From Lachnospiraceae bacterium (GTDB lineage Bacteria; Bacillota; Clostridia; Lachnospirales; Lachnospiraceae): 6,099 bases of DNA. The notes under the pieces were generated by a model. That model was given only the letters and a program-made list of their open reading frames with translations, was not told the DNA's origin and did no database searches. Location of the stretch: NCBI GenBank assembly GCA_009774155.1, contig VSNE01000173.1, forward strand, positions 1 through 6,099, given 5' to 3'. Shown piece by piece: positions 1 to 5,688 of the stretch (positions within the stretch are counted from its first letter, which is position 1; each line of letters begins with the position of its first letter). Both the position numbers and the translations under genes were made by a program.

Positions 1-6
1 ATTATT

Positions 7-546
7 ATGTCTACCTGGAATACGAGAGGACTCCGGGGTTCCACACTGGAGGATATGATTAACCGGACAAATGAAAAATACAGGGAAAAAGGGCTGGCGC
101 TGATACAGAAGGTGCCGACTCCTATAACTCCAATCAGGATTGATAAAGAGCATCATCATATTACTCTGGCATATTTTGAACAGAAAAGTACGGTGGATTA
201 TATTGGCGCGGTACAGGGGATACCAATTTGCTTTGACGCAAAGGAATGTGATGTGAAAACCTTTCCGGTCCACAATGTCCACGAGCATCAGGTGGAGTTT
301 ATGAGGGACCTTGAGAAACAGGGCGGAAAAGCATTTCTGATCATTCATTATACATCCGAACAAAAGTTTTACTATCTGCATATCCGGCAGCTTCTGGCCT
401 TCTGGAACCGGGCAAAGGAAGGCGGAAGAAAAAGCTTCCGTATGGAGGAACTGAATCCTGACTATTTCTTTGAATCCGGAAGAGGATACCTGGTGCCCTA
501 TCTGGAGCCTCTGAGCCGGGATCTGGAGTCGGAGGTTGACAATTAA
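7..546 (+). CDS. recU: Holliday junction resolvase RecU
   Basis: Probable Firmicutes RecU, the Mg-dependent nuclease that resolves four-way DNA junctions during recombinational repair and chromosome segregation. The 179-residue product matches the family along its length. It has an N-terminal TRGLRGSTLED...TNEKY block (about residues 6-25), the KVPTPI strand (35-40), the STVDYIG motif (61-67), the FDAKE core (76-80) and FPVHNVHEHQ (86-95). By alignment from memory with Bacillus subtilis RecU, catalytic Asp88, Glu101 and Lys103 correspond to Asp64, Asp77 and Lys79. The 13-residue spacing between the first two is kept, but Glu is replaced by Asp. The protein lacks the roughly 25-residue N-terminal extension of the Bacillus enzyme. 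The frame is open to the window edge and no ribosome binding site is visible in the six bases upstream, so the start at 7 is likely but unproven. The 3' end carries the -35 box of the his promoter. There is no functional link to the his genes beyond adjacency. Confidence 0.92.
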   Translation: MSTWNTRGLRGSTLEDMINRTNEKYREKGLALIQKVPTPITPIRIDKEHHHITLAYFEQKSTVDYIGAVQGIPICFDAKECDVKTFPVHNVHEHQVEFMRDLEKQGGKAFLIIHYTSEQKFYYLHIRQLLAFWNRAKEGGRKSFRMEELNPDYFFESGRGYLVPYLEPLSRDLESEVDN

Positions 547-563
547 ATAAAGAGTGATATAAT
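536..563 (+). promoter_or_regulatory. Sigma-A promoter of the his operon, overlapping the recU 3' end
   Basis: A perfect -35 box TTGACA lies at 536-541 inside the last recU codons (Val-Asp-Asn). A perfect -10 box TATAAT lies at 558-563 after a 16-bp spacer. A TG dinucleotide at 555-556 adds an extended -10. Transcription would start near 569-571, giving a leader of about 63 nt before hisZ. This is the closest match to a housekeeping promoter that I saw in the window, and it sits where the his operon needs one. Activity is inferred from the consensus match. Confidence 0.85.
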
Positions 564-569
564 ACAGAT

Positions 570-633
570 ATTGTCTTTTTCATGTTAGCACTCTACTGCA
601 ATAAAGCAGAAAAAGCGGAAAAGGAGCCAGAAA
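570..633 (+). promoter_or_regulatory. Short his leader without an evident riboswitch
   Basis: The predicted 5' untranslated region of hisZ is about 63 nt. It is too short for a canonical T-box leader, shows no T-box TGGNACCGCG-like motif, no intrinsic terminator and no His-codon-rich leader peptide. It contains the imperfect palindrome TTAGCA-N6-TGCAATAA at 585-604 and a weak 4-bp hairpin (CTGC 596-599 with GCAG 606-609). A good Shine-Dalgarno, AAAAGGAG, ends at 626, 7 nt before the hisZ ATG. If regulation is at initiation, the palindrome just downstream of the start site is the best operator candidate, but I cannot assign a regulator to it. Confidence 0.4.
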
Positions 634-1824
634 ATGTACAAACAGATTTTACATACACCGGAAGGCGTCAGGGATATTTACAACGGGGAATGCCGAAGAA
701 AAAATAAGGTGCAGGATGTGCTTCACTCAGTTCTCCAAAGCTATGGGTACGACGATATTCAGACGCCGACCTTTGAATTTTTTGATGTGTTCAGCCGGGA
801 GATCGGTACCGTGCCGTCCAAGGAGCTTTATAAATTTTTCGACAGGGAAGGGCATACGCTGGCGCTCAGGCCGGATATTACCCCATCCATTGCAAGGGCG
901 GTTGCCAAATATTTTACGGAGGAGGATATGCCGGTCCGTCTCTGCTATGTGGCAAATACGTTCATCAACCATTCTGACTTTCAGGGCCGCTTAAAAGAAA
1001 ATACCCAGCTTGGGGCAGAGATGATCGGCGACGGCAGCGTGGAAGCGGACGCGGAAATGATTGCGCTGGTGGCGGAATCTCTTTTAAAGATCGGACTGAC
1101 CGAATTTCAGGTGGGCATCGGACATGTGGATTTTTTTAAGAGTCTGCTGCGGGAGTCACGGCTTACAGAGGATCTGGAACTGGAGCTTCGGGAGTTTATT
1201 TCCAATAAAAATATCTACGGCGTGCGGGAGCTTTTAGAGCCTCTGCCCATTGCCGTTGGTTTAAAAGAAGCCTTTGCCGCCGTTCCGAAGCTGTTCGGCT
1301 CTGTAGATATTCTGGAAAAGGCGGATGCCTGCGCGGTGACGGAGGATGCGAAAAGGGCGCTGGAGCGTCTGAAAAGGATTTATGAGCTTCTGGCCTGTTA
1401 TGGATATGAAAAATATATTACCTTTGATCTGGGCGTGGTCAGCAAATATAAATATTACACGGGAATTATTTTCCAGGCGTATACCTATGGAACCGGGGAT
1501 GCGGTTGCCAAGGGAGGACGTTATGATACGCTGATGGATCACTTTGGAAAGCCTGCTCCCGCAACCGGGTTTGCGTTTGTGGTAGACCGCCTGCTGAGCG
1601 CGCTGGCAAGGCACAAACTCCTACCGGATACAAAGGTGCCGAAGGCCCTGATTGTTTACCGTGCTTCCCAGGCGGAAAAGGCCGTTGAAAAGGCAATGGA
1701 GCTTCGCAGACAGGGAATTGCGGCGGAAATGACGCCGGATCGGATCGGAAGAGACTACGCGGCTTATGCGAAGAAGAATGATATCAGTGAGATTATTTAT
1801 ATAGAAGGGCAGGATTTGGTATGA
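634..1824 (+). CDS. hisZ: ATP phosphoribosyltransferase regulatory subunit HisZ
   Basis: HisZ is a histidyl-tRNA synthetase paralogue that assembles with short HisG into the first enzyme of histidine synthesis; it is needed for activity and for histidine feedback inhibition. The 396-residue product has the class II synthetase fold signature: HTPEGVRDI (7-15), the LRPDITPSIAR strand (78-88), a motif-2-like segment (101-132, with GR...TQLGAEMIG), the KYYTGIIFQAY histidine-pocket segment (273-283), GGRYD (294-298) and motif 3 with Arg319. Aminoacylation residues are gone. The motif-2 FRxE is FINH (110-113), and the RGLDYYTG arginine is Ser270. A C-terminal stretch from about 335 resembles a reduced anticodon-binding domain, so this is a long-form HisZ. 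It is not a tRNA synthetase. The start is supported by AAAAGGAG 7 nt upstream. It overlaps hisG by ATGA, which implies translational coupling and matches the joint complex. Confidence 0.95.
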   Translation: MYKQILHTPEGVRDIYNGECRRKNKVQDVLHSVLQSYGYDDIQTPTFEFFDVFSREIGTVPSKELYKFFDREGHTLALRPDITPSIARAVAKYFTEEDMPVRLCYVANTFINHSDFQGRLKENTQLGAEMIGDGSVEADAEMIALVAESLLKIGLTEFQVGIGHVDFFKSLLRESRLTEDLELELREFISNKNIYGVRELLEPLPIAVGLKEAFAAVPKLFGSVDILEKADACAVTEDAKRALERLKRIYELLACYGYEKYITFDLGVVSKYKYYTGIIFQAYTYGTGDAVAKGGRYDTLMDHFGKPAPATGFAFVVDRLLSALARHKLLPDTKVPKALIVYRASQAEKAVEKAMELRRQGIAAEMTPDRIGRDYAAYAKKNDISEIIYIEGQDLV

Positions 1825-2456
1825 GATACTTGACATTTGCCCTTGGAAAAGGGCGTCTGGCGAAGAAGACGATGGAGCTTTTTGAACAGATAGGAATCAC
1901 CTGCGAAGAGATGAAGGACCCGGCTACCAGAAAGCTGATTTTTGTAAATGAAGCTTTGAAATTAAAATTTTTCCTGGCGAAAGGCCCGGATGTTCCCACC
2001 TATGTGGAATACGGAGCCGCGGATATCGGAATTGTGGGCAAGGACACGATTCTGGAGGAAGGGCGGAGGATGTACGAGGTGCTGGATTTAGGGTACGGCA
2101 AATGCCGTATGTGCGTCTGCGGCCCGGAATCGGCAAGGGAGCTTTTAAAGCATCAGGAGCTTATCCGTGTGGCTACCAAATATCCGCATATTGCGAAGGA
2201 CTATTTCTACAACCAGAAGCATCAGACCGTGGAAATCATTAAGCTGAATGGTTCTATTGAGCTGGCGCCCATTGTAGGGCTGTCAGAGGTGATTGTGGAT
2301 ATTGTGGAAACCGGCTCCACACTGAAGGAAAATGGTCTTCAGGTGCTGGAAGAGGTGTGCCCTTTGTCTGCCCGTATGGTGGTAAATCAGGTCAGCATGA
2401 AGATGGAGAACGAGAGAATCGGCAGAATTATCAGTGATTTAAAGTCCATATTGTAA
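1821..2456 (+). CDS. hisG: ATP phosphoribosyltransferase catalytic subunit HisG (short form)
   Basis: HisG catalyses the committed step, ATP + PRPP to N1-(5-phosphoribosyl)-ATP and pyrophosphate. The 211-residue length is that of the short HisG class, which lacks the C-terminal histidine-binding regulatory domain and depends on HisZ; hisZ lies directly upstream. Visible signatures are the N-terminal LTFALGKGRLAKKTMELF (4-21), the AADIGIVGKD segment (66-75) and the PRPP-binding loop DIVETGSTLKENGL (160-173). The ATG lies inside the hisZ stop (ATGA), with only a weak AGG at 1811-1813, so translation probably depends on ribosomes finishing hisZ. Feedback inhibition by histidine is expected through HisZ, from family knowledge. 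Confidence 0.97.
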   Translation: MRYLTFALGKGRLAKKTMELFEQIGITCEEMKDPATRKLIFVNEALKLKFFLAKGPDVPTYVEYGAADIGIVGKDTILEEGRRMYEVLDLGYGKCRMCVCGPESARELLKHQELIRVATKYPHIAKDYFYNQKHQTVEIIKLNGSIELAPIVGLSEVIVDIVETGSTLKENGLQVLEEVCPLSARMVVNQVSMKMENERIGRIISDLKSIL

Positions 2457-2478
2457 GAGAAGCTTAAGGAGGCGGCAT

Positions 2479-3780
2479 ATGCGTATTGTCAGACTGAATA
2501 AAGCGTCCAGAAAGGATTTGCTGGATCGTTTATTGAAAAGAAGTCCCAATAACTATGACCAGTACAACGATACGGTGCTGGAGATTGTGAACCGGGTGCG
2601 TACAGAAGGAGATAAGGCTCTGTTCGAGTATACAAACCGGTTCGACTGTGAGGATATTCATGCTTCTAATATTCTGGTGACAGAGGAGGAGATACAGAAA
2701 GCCTATGGGCAGATTGACGAACGGCTTCTGGAAACGATCCGGAAGGCTTTGAAGAATATCCGGAATTACCATGAAAAACAGCGGCGGTACAGTTGGTTCG
2801 ATACTACGCCGGACGGGACGATGCTGGGTCAGAAGGTGACGCCGCTGGCGGCGGCAGGCGTCTATGTGCCGGGCGGTAAAGCGGTCTATCCGTCCTCCGT
2901 ACTGATGAACATCGTACCTGCCCGTATTGCGGGAGTGGACAAAATTATTATGGCAACGCCGTGCAGCCGCCAGGGCGCCGTAAATCCGGCCGTACTGGTG
3001 GCGGCAAAGGAAGCAGGTGCGGATGAGATCTATAAAATGGGCGGTGCCCAGGCCATTGCGGCCATGGCATTTGGTACAGAGAGCATTCCGAAGGTGGATA
3101 AAATTACCGGACCCGGAAATATTTTTGTGGCGCTGGCTAAAAAGGCGGTCTCCGGCTTTGTGGGCATCGACTCCATTGCCGGGCCAAGCGAGATTCTGGT
3201 ACTGGCGGATGAGACGGCCAATCCAAGGTATGCGGCGGCGGATCTTTTATCTCAGGCAGAGCATGACGAGCTTGCCAGCGCAATTCTTGTAACTACCAGC
3301 GAGGAGCTTGCAAAAAGGGTGTCAGACGAAGCGGACGGCTTTATAAGGAGTCTGTCCAGAAGAGAAATTATCCGGAAATCCCTGGATAACTACGGCTGCA
3401 TTCTTCTGGCAGATTCCATGGAGGAGGCTGTCGAGACAGTAAATCTGATCGCCTCCGAGCATCTGGAAATTATGACAAAAAATCCTTTTGAGGTTATGAT
3501 GAAGGTGCGCAACGCGGGAGCGATCTTCCTTGGGGAGAACAGCAGCGAGCCTTTGGGTGATTATTTTGCGGGGCCGAATCATATTCTTCCCACCAATGGG
3601 ACGGCGAGATTTTTCTCTCCGGTTTCTGTGGATGATTTTGTAAAAAAATCCAGTATTATCTATTATTCCAGGGAGGCGCTGGAAAAGGTGCGCAAGGATA
3701 TTGAATATTTTGCGGAAAATGAACAATTGACGGCGCATGCCAATTCTATCCGGGTGCGTTTTGAGTCAGAGGAGGCATAA
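2479..3780 (+). CDS. hisD: Histidinol dehydrogenase HisD
   Basis: HisD is the Zn-dependent, NAD-linked enzyme that oxidises L-histidinol through histidinal to L-histidine, the last two steps of the pathway. The 433-residue length is standard. The family blocks are present in order: AAGVYVPGGKAVYPSSVLMN (125-144), MGGAQAIAAMAFGTESI (187-203), DKITGPGNIFV (207-217), GIDSIAGPSEIL (229-240), LLSQAEHDE (256-264), ASEHLEI (325-331) and DYFAGPNHILPT (361-372). The zinc ligands known from the E. coli enzyme correspond to Gln259, His262, Asp361 and His420; the catalytic Glu-His pair is Glu327-His328. All are intact. A perfect TAAGGAGG at 2465-2472 lies 6 nt before the ATG, the strongest ribosome binding site in the operon. 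It follows hisG by 22 nt and precedes hisB by 1 nt. Confidence 0.98.
   Translation: MRIVRLNKASRKDLLDRLLKRSPNNYDQYNDTVLEIVNRVRTEGDKALFEYTNRFDCEDIHASNILVTEEEIQKAYGQIDERLLETIRKALKNIRNYHEKQRRYSWFDTTPDGTMLGQKVTPLAAAGVYVPGGKAVYPSSVLMNIVPARIAGVDKIIMATPCSRQGAVNPAVLVAAKEAGADEIYKMGGAQAIAAMAFGTESIPKVDKITGPGNIFVALAKKAVSGFVGIDSIAGPSEILVLADETANPRYAAADLLSQAEHDELASAILVTTSEELAKRVSDEADGFIRSLSRREIIRKSLDNYGCILLADSMEEAVETVNLIASEHLEIMTKNPFEVMMKVRNAGAIFLGENSSEPLGDYFAGPNHILPTNGTARFFSPVSVDDFVKKSSIIYYSREALEKVRKDIEYFAENEQLTAHANSIRVRFESEEA
3769..3775 (+). promoter_or_regulatory. Ribosome binding site fixing the hisB start
   Basis: GAGGAGG, embedded in the last hisD codons, lies 6 nt before the ATG at 3782. This supports that ATG rather than the in-frame upstream ATG at 3737, which would add 15 non-family residues and overlap hisD by 44 nt. 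Confidence 0.85.
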
Positions 3781-3781
3781 T

Positions 3782-4369
3782 ATGAGCAGGACAGCAGAGA
3801 TCAGAAGGAATACAAAGGAGACCAGAATCTGCGTCAGTCTGAATCTGGACGGAAGCGGGCAGAGCAGTCTGAATACAGGAATCGGTTTTTTTGACCATAT
3901 GCTGGACGGATTTGCAAGGCACGGCCTGTTTGATCTGGAGGTCAGCGTGGACGGAGATCTGGAGGTGGACTGCCATCATACGATAGAGGATACAGGCATT
4001 GTGCTTGGAAGGGCAATCAAAGAGGCTGCGGGGGATAAAAAGGGAATCCGCCGCTATGGAAGCGTGATTCTTCCCATGGATGAGGCTCTGGTGCTGTGTG
4101 CCGTGGATCTGTCCGGCAGACCCTACTATCTGTCCGATGTCAGCTTTACGGCTCCGAGCATCGGGGGGATGGATACCGAGATGGTGAAGGAATTTTTCTA
4201 TGCCGTTTCTTACGCCTCGGAAATGAATCTGCATTTTAAGGCACTGTCCGGCAGCAATAACCACCATATCTGCGAGGCCATGTTCAAGGCGTTTGCGAAG
4301 GCGCTGGATGAAGCGGTCTCTTTTGACGGACGGATTAAAGATGTATTATCGACGAAAGGCAGTTTGTAA
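3782..4369 (+). CDS. hisB: Imidazoleglycerol-phosphate dehydratase HisB (monofunctional)
   Basis: HisB is the Mn-dependent dehydratase that converts imidazoleglycerol phosphate to imidazoleacetol phosphate. The 195-residue protein has only the dehydratase domain, with no fused histidinol-phosphate phosphatase as in enteric HisB. Diagnostic segments are RNTKETRI (9-16), the TGIGFFDHML metal and substrate motif (32-41), DCHHTIEDTGIVLG (63-76), the second metal motif NHHICEAMFKAFAKAL (160-175) and the C-terminal STKGSL (190-195). The two internal halves share the HH motif, as expected for this duplicated fold. The protein begins MSRTAEIRRNTKET, the usual N-terminus. One nucleotide separates it from hisD and one from the next gene. 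The phosphatase needed later in the pathway is not in the window. Confidence 0.97.
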   Translation: MSRTAEIRRNTKETRICVSLNLDGSGQSSLNTGIGFFDHMLDGFARHGLFDLEVSVDGDLEVDCHHTIEDTGIVLGRAIKEAAGDKKGIRRYGSVILPMDEALVLCAVDLSGRPYYLSDVSFTAPSIGGMDTEMVKEFFYAVSYASEMNLHFKALSGSNNHHICEAMFKAFAKALDEAVSFDGRIKDVLSTKGSL

Positions 4370-4370
4370 A

Positions 4371-4985
4371 ATGAAGAAAAAACATTTAGTTCCGGTTATG
4401 CCTCTTAGAAACGGAAAGGTAAACGGGCAGGACGGAGTAAGGCTCATAAAATTTTACAGTGACAATGGGGCTGACGCGGTTCTGATATTTGATTTGTCGG
4501 ATTCTGACGAAGAGCACGACCGCAATATCGGCCTTATGAAGGAAATGAGCAGGGCGGCGGAGATTCCCATGTATGCAGGCGGACATATCCGCCGGGCGGA
4601 GGATGTAAAAAAAATTCTCTATGCAGGATGCGATAAAGCCATTCTGAACTTCGGGAGAGACAGCAATGTAGAGATGGCAGAGGAGGTATCCAGACGTTTC
4701 GGAAGGGAAAAGATCGGTTTTAGTATTTCCGACGAGTCCCAGTTCAGCCGTACTCTGGAAAAGCAGGGAAGTCTGATTCTCTGGTCCGGTTCTGACAGCA
4801 GCTGTCCCTACAGGGGGGAGCTTCCGGTTCTGAGCGTCAGCTCCGCAGCGTCTGTGGACGCCATTATAGAGGTGCTGTCCAACAAATGGGCGGACGGAAT
4901 TGCCAGCGCTTATTTTTCCACGGAGGTGGCGGATTTCATGGGGCTGAAGCAGAGTGCGGCGGCCAGAGGGCTTTATATGAATGTG
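4371..4985 (+). other. Degenerate HisF-like TIM-barrel domain of the HisIE fusion
   Basis: This is the domain region of the fused gene. Compared from memory with Thermotoga maritima HisF, KRIIACLDVKDGRV matches KHLVPVMPLRNGKV without a gap, so catalytic Asp11 is Pro11. Loop 1 is shortened by about nine residues. LGKFYSEIGIDELVFLDIT matches LIKFYSDNGADAVLIFDLS, the GGGI phosphate loop is GGHI (70-73), and DKVSIN matches DKAILN (88-93). VVAIDAK matches GFSISDE, so the second catalytic Asp is probably Ser120. The beta5-beta6 region is compressed. PIIASGGAG becomes PVLSVSSAA (152-160), and AALAASVFHF becomes DGIASAYFST. The asparagine after beta3 and the AS near beta8 favour HisF over HisA ancestry. 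Cyclase activity is unlikely; a structural or partner-binding role is possible but not shown. Confidence 0.8.
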
Positions 4986-5612
4986 CTGGAAAGCAGCTTT
5001 GCATGGAAGGAGCTTAAAGAAAACCGGGACGGGCTGGTTCCGGTCATTGTGCAGGACTATAAGACCTCCGAGGTGCTGATGCTTGCTTATATGAACGAAG
5101 AAGCATTCAATACTACGCTTCAGACAGGAAAGATGACCTACTGGAGCAGAAGCCGGAATGAGCTTTGGACCAAGGGAATGTCCAGCGGGCATTTCCAGTA
5201 TGTAAAGTCCCTGTCCATTGACTGCGATAATGATACGATTCTGGCAAAGGTAAGCCAGGTGGGCGCGGCCTGCCATACAGGCAACCGAACCTGTTTTTAC
5301 CGGGATATGGTGAAAAAGGAATATAATGAGACGAATCCTCTGAAGGTATTTGAAACGGAATATGCGACGATTGCGGATCGGAAGCTTCACCCGAAGGAAG
5401 GCTCTTATACAAATTATCTGTTTGATAAAGGAATTGACAAAATTCTGAAAAAGGTCGGAGAGGAGGCCGCGGAGATTATTATTGCCGCCAAAAATCCGGA
5501 CCCGGAGGAAATAAAGTACGAAATGGCGGATTTTCTCTATCATGCCATGGTGCTGATGGTGGAACGGGGAGTAACGTGGGACGATATTATGAAAGAGGTA
5601 GCAAACAGATAG
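4371..5612 (+). CDS. hisIE: HisIE (PR-AMP cyclohydrolase / PR-ATP pyrophosphatase) with degenerate HisF-like N-terminal domain
   Basis: This is a 413-residue fusion about twice the usual HisIE length. Residues 1-205 form a decayed HisF-like barrel (separate entry). Residues about 211-311 are HisI, which opens the adenine ring of PR-AMP: LVPVIVQDY (222-230), VLMLAYMNEEAF (235-246), YWSRSRNELWTKG (257-269), the metal motif DCDNDT (284-289) and CHTGNRTCF (301-309). Residues about 326-413 are HisE, the PR-ATP pyrophosphohydrolase: PKEGSYTNYLFDKG (341-354), KKVGEEAAEIIIAAK (360-374) with Glu364, Glu365 and Glu368, and EMADFLYH (384-391). Both catalytic parts look intact, so pathway steps 2 and 3 are supplied. 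The ATG at 4371 is preferred because it gives a 1-nt gap after hisB and aligns residue-for-residue with HisF Met1. The in-frame ATGs at 4341 and 4293 lie inside hisB. The Shine-Dalgarno is weak (AAAGG, 11 nt upstream), so coupling to hisB is likely. Confidence 0.93.
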   Translation: MKKKHLVPVMPLRNGKVNGQDGVRLIKFYSDNGADAVLIFDLSDSDEEHDRNIGLMKEMSRAAEIPMYAGGHIRRAEDVKKILYAGCDKAILNFGRDSNVEMAEEVSRRFGREKIGFSISDESQFSRTLEKQGSLILWSGSDSSCPYRGELPVLSVSSAASVDAIIEVLSNKWADGIASAYFSTEVADFMGLKQSAAARGLYMNVLESSFAWKELKENRDGLVPVIVQDYKTSEVLMLAYMNEEAFNTTLQTGKMTYWSRSRNELWTKGMSSGHFQYVKSLSIDCDNDTILAKVSQVGAACHTGNRTCFYRDMVKKEYNETNPLKVFETEYATIADRKLHPKEGSYTNYLFDKGIDKILKKVGEEAAEIIIAAKNPDPEEIKYEMADFLYHAMVLMVERGVTWDDIMKEVANR

Positions 5613-5627
5613 AGGCATGTTTCCGGC

Positions 5628-5661
5628 TGATGCATCATAAAATTTCTTAATAAAATTTCTT
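5628..5661 (+). repeat. Palindrome and tandem 12-bp repeat between hisIE and the small ORF
   Basis: A perfect 10-bp palindrome TGATGCATCA (5628-5637) is followed at once by two copies of ATAAAATTTCTT (5637-5648 and 5650-5661) with a 13-bp period. Each copy contains TAAAAT, one mismatch from a -10 box, but no good -35 lies upstream of either. No terminator is seen here, so readthrough from hisIE into the next gene is likely. The function is unknown. Confidence 0.5.
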
Positions 5662-5688
5662 GGGAGTATTCCAAAAGAGGTAAAAGGA

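Noticed and set aside
585..593. TTAGCACTC, an exact half-site of the CIRCE heat-shock operator
   Set aside because: The second half (GAGTGCTAA) is absent at the required 9-nt spacing, and no heat-shock gene follows.
582..640. Possible leader peptide from the ATG at 582
   Set aside because: It has no ribosome binding site and no His codons, and it runs out of frame into hisZ, so it does not look like a his attenuator peptide.
634..1824. Histidyl-tRNA synthetase as the identity of the first his gene
   Set aside because: The catalytic motif-2 and RGLDYYTG arginines are missing, and the gene overlaps a short HisG, which is the HisZ context.
3737..3781. An upstream in-frame ATG that would extend HisB by 15 residues
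   Set aside because: The extension overlaps hisD, does not resemble HisB, and the GAGGAGG at 3769-3775 points to the ATG at 3782.
3746..4267. A 173-residue minus-strand open frame opposite hisB
   Set aside because: The + strand is clearly HisB with all its metal motifs; the antisense product has no family features.
4293..4370. Upstream in-frame ATGs (4293, 4341) that would extend the HisIE fusion into hisB
   Set aside because: The extra residues are basic and unlike HisF, whereas starting at 4371 aligns residue 1 with HisF residue 1 and leaves a 1-nt gap after hisB, as between hisD and hisB.
4371..4985. A functional HisF or HisA domain making the fusion trifunctional
   Set aside because: The first catalytic Asp is Pro, the second appears lost, loop 1 and both phosphate loops are damaged, and the central barrel is shortened.
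4386..5618. A 410-residue open frame on the minus strand, opposite hisIE
   Set aside because: It lies antisense to a gene with intact HisI and HisE motifs. The product is rich in His, Arg and Pro with no recognisable domain, and no convincing ribosome binding site was seen. It is a codon-bias shadow.
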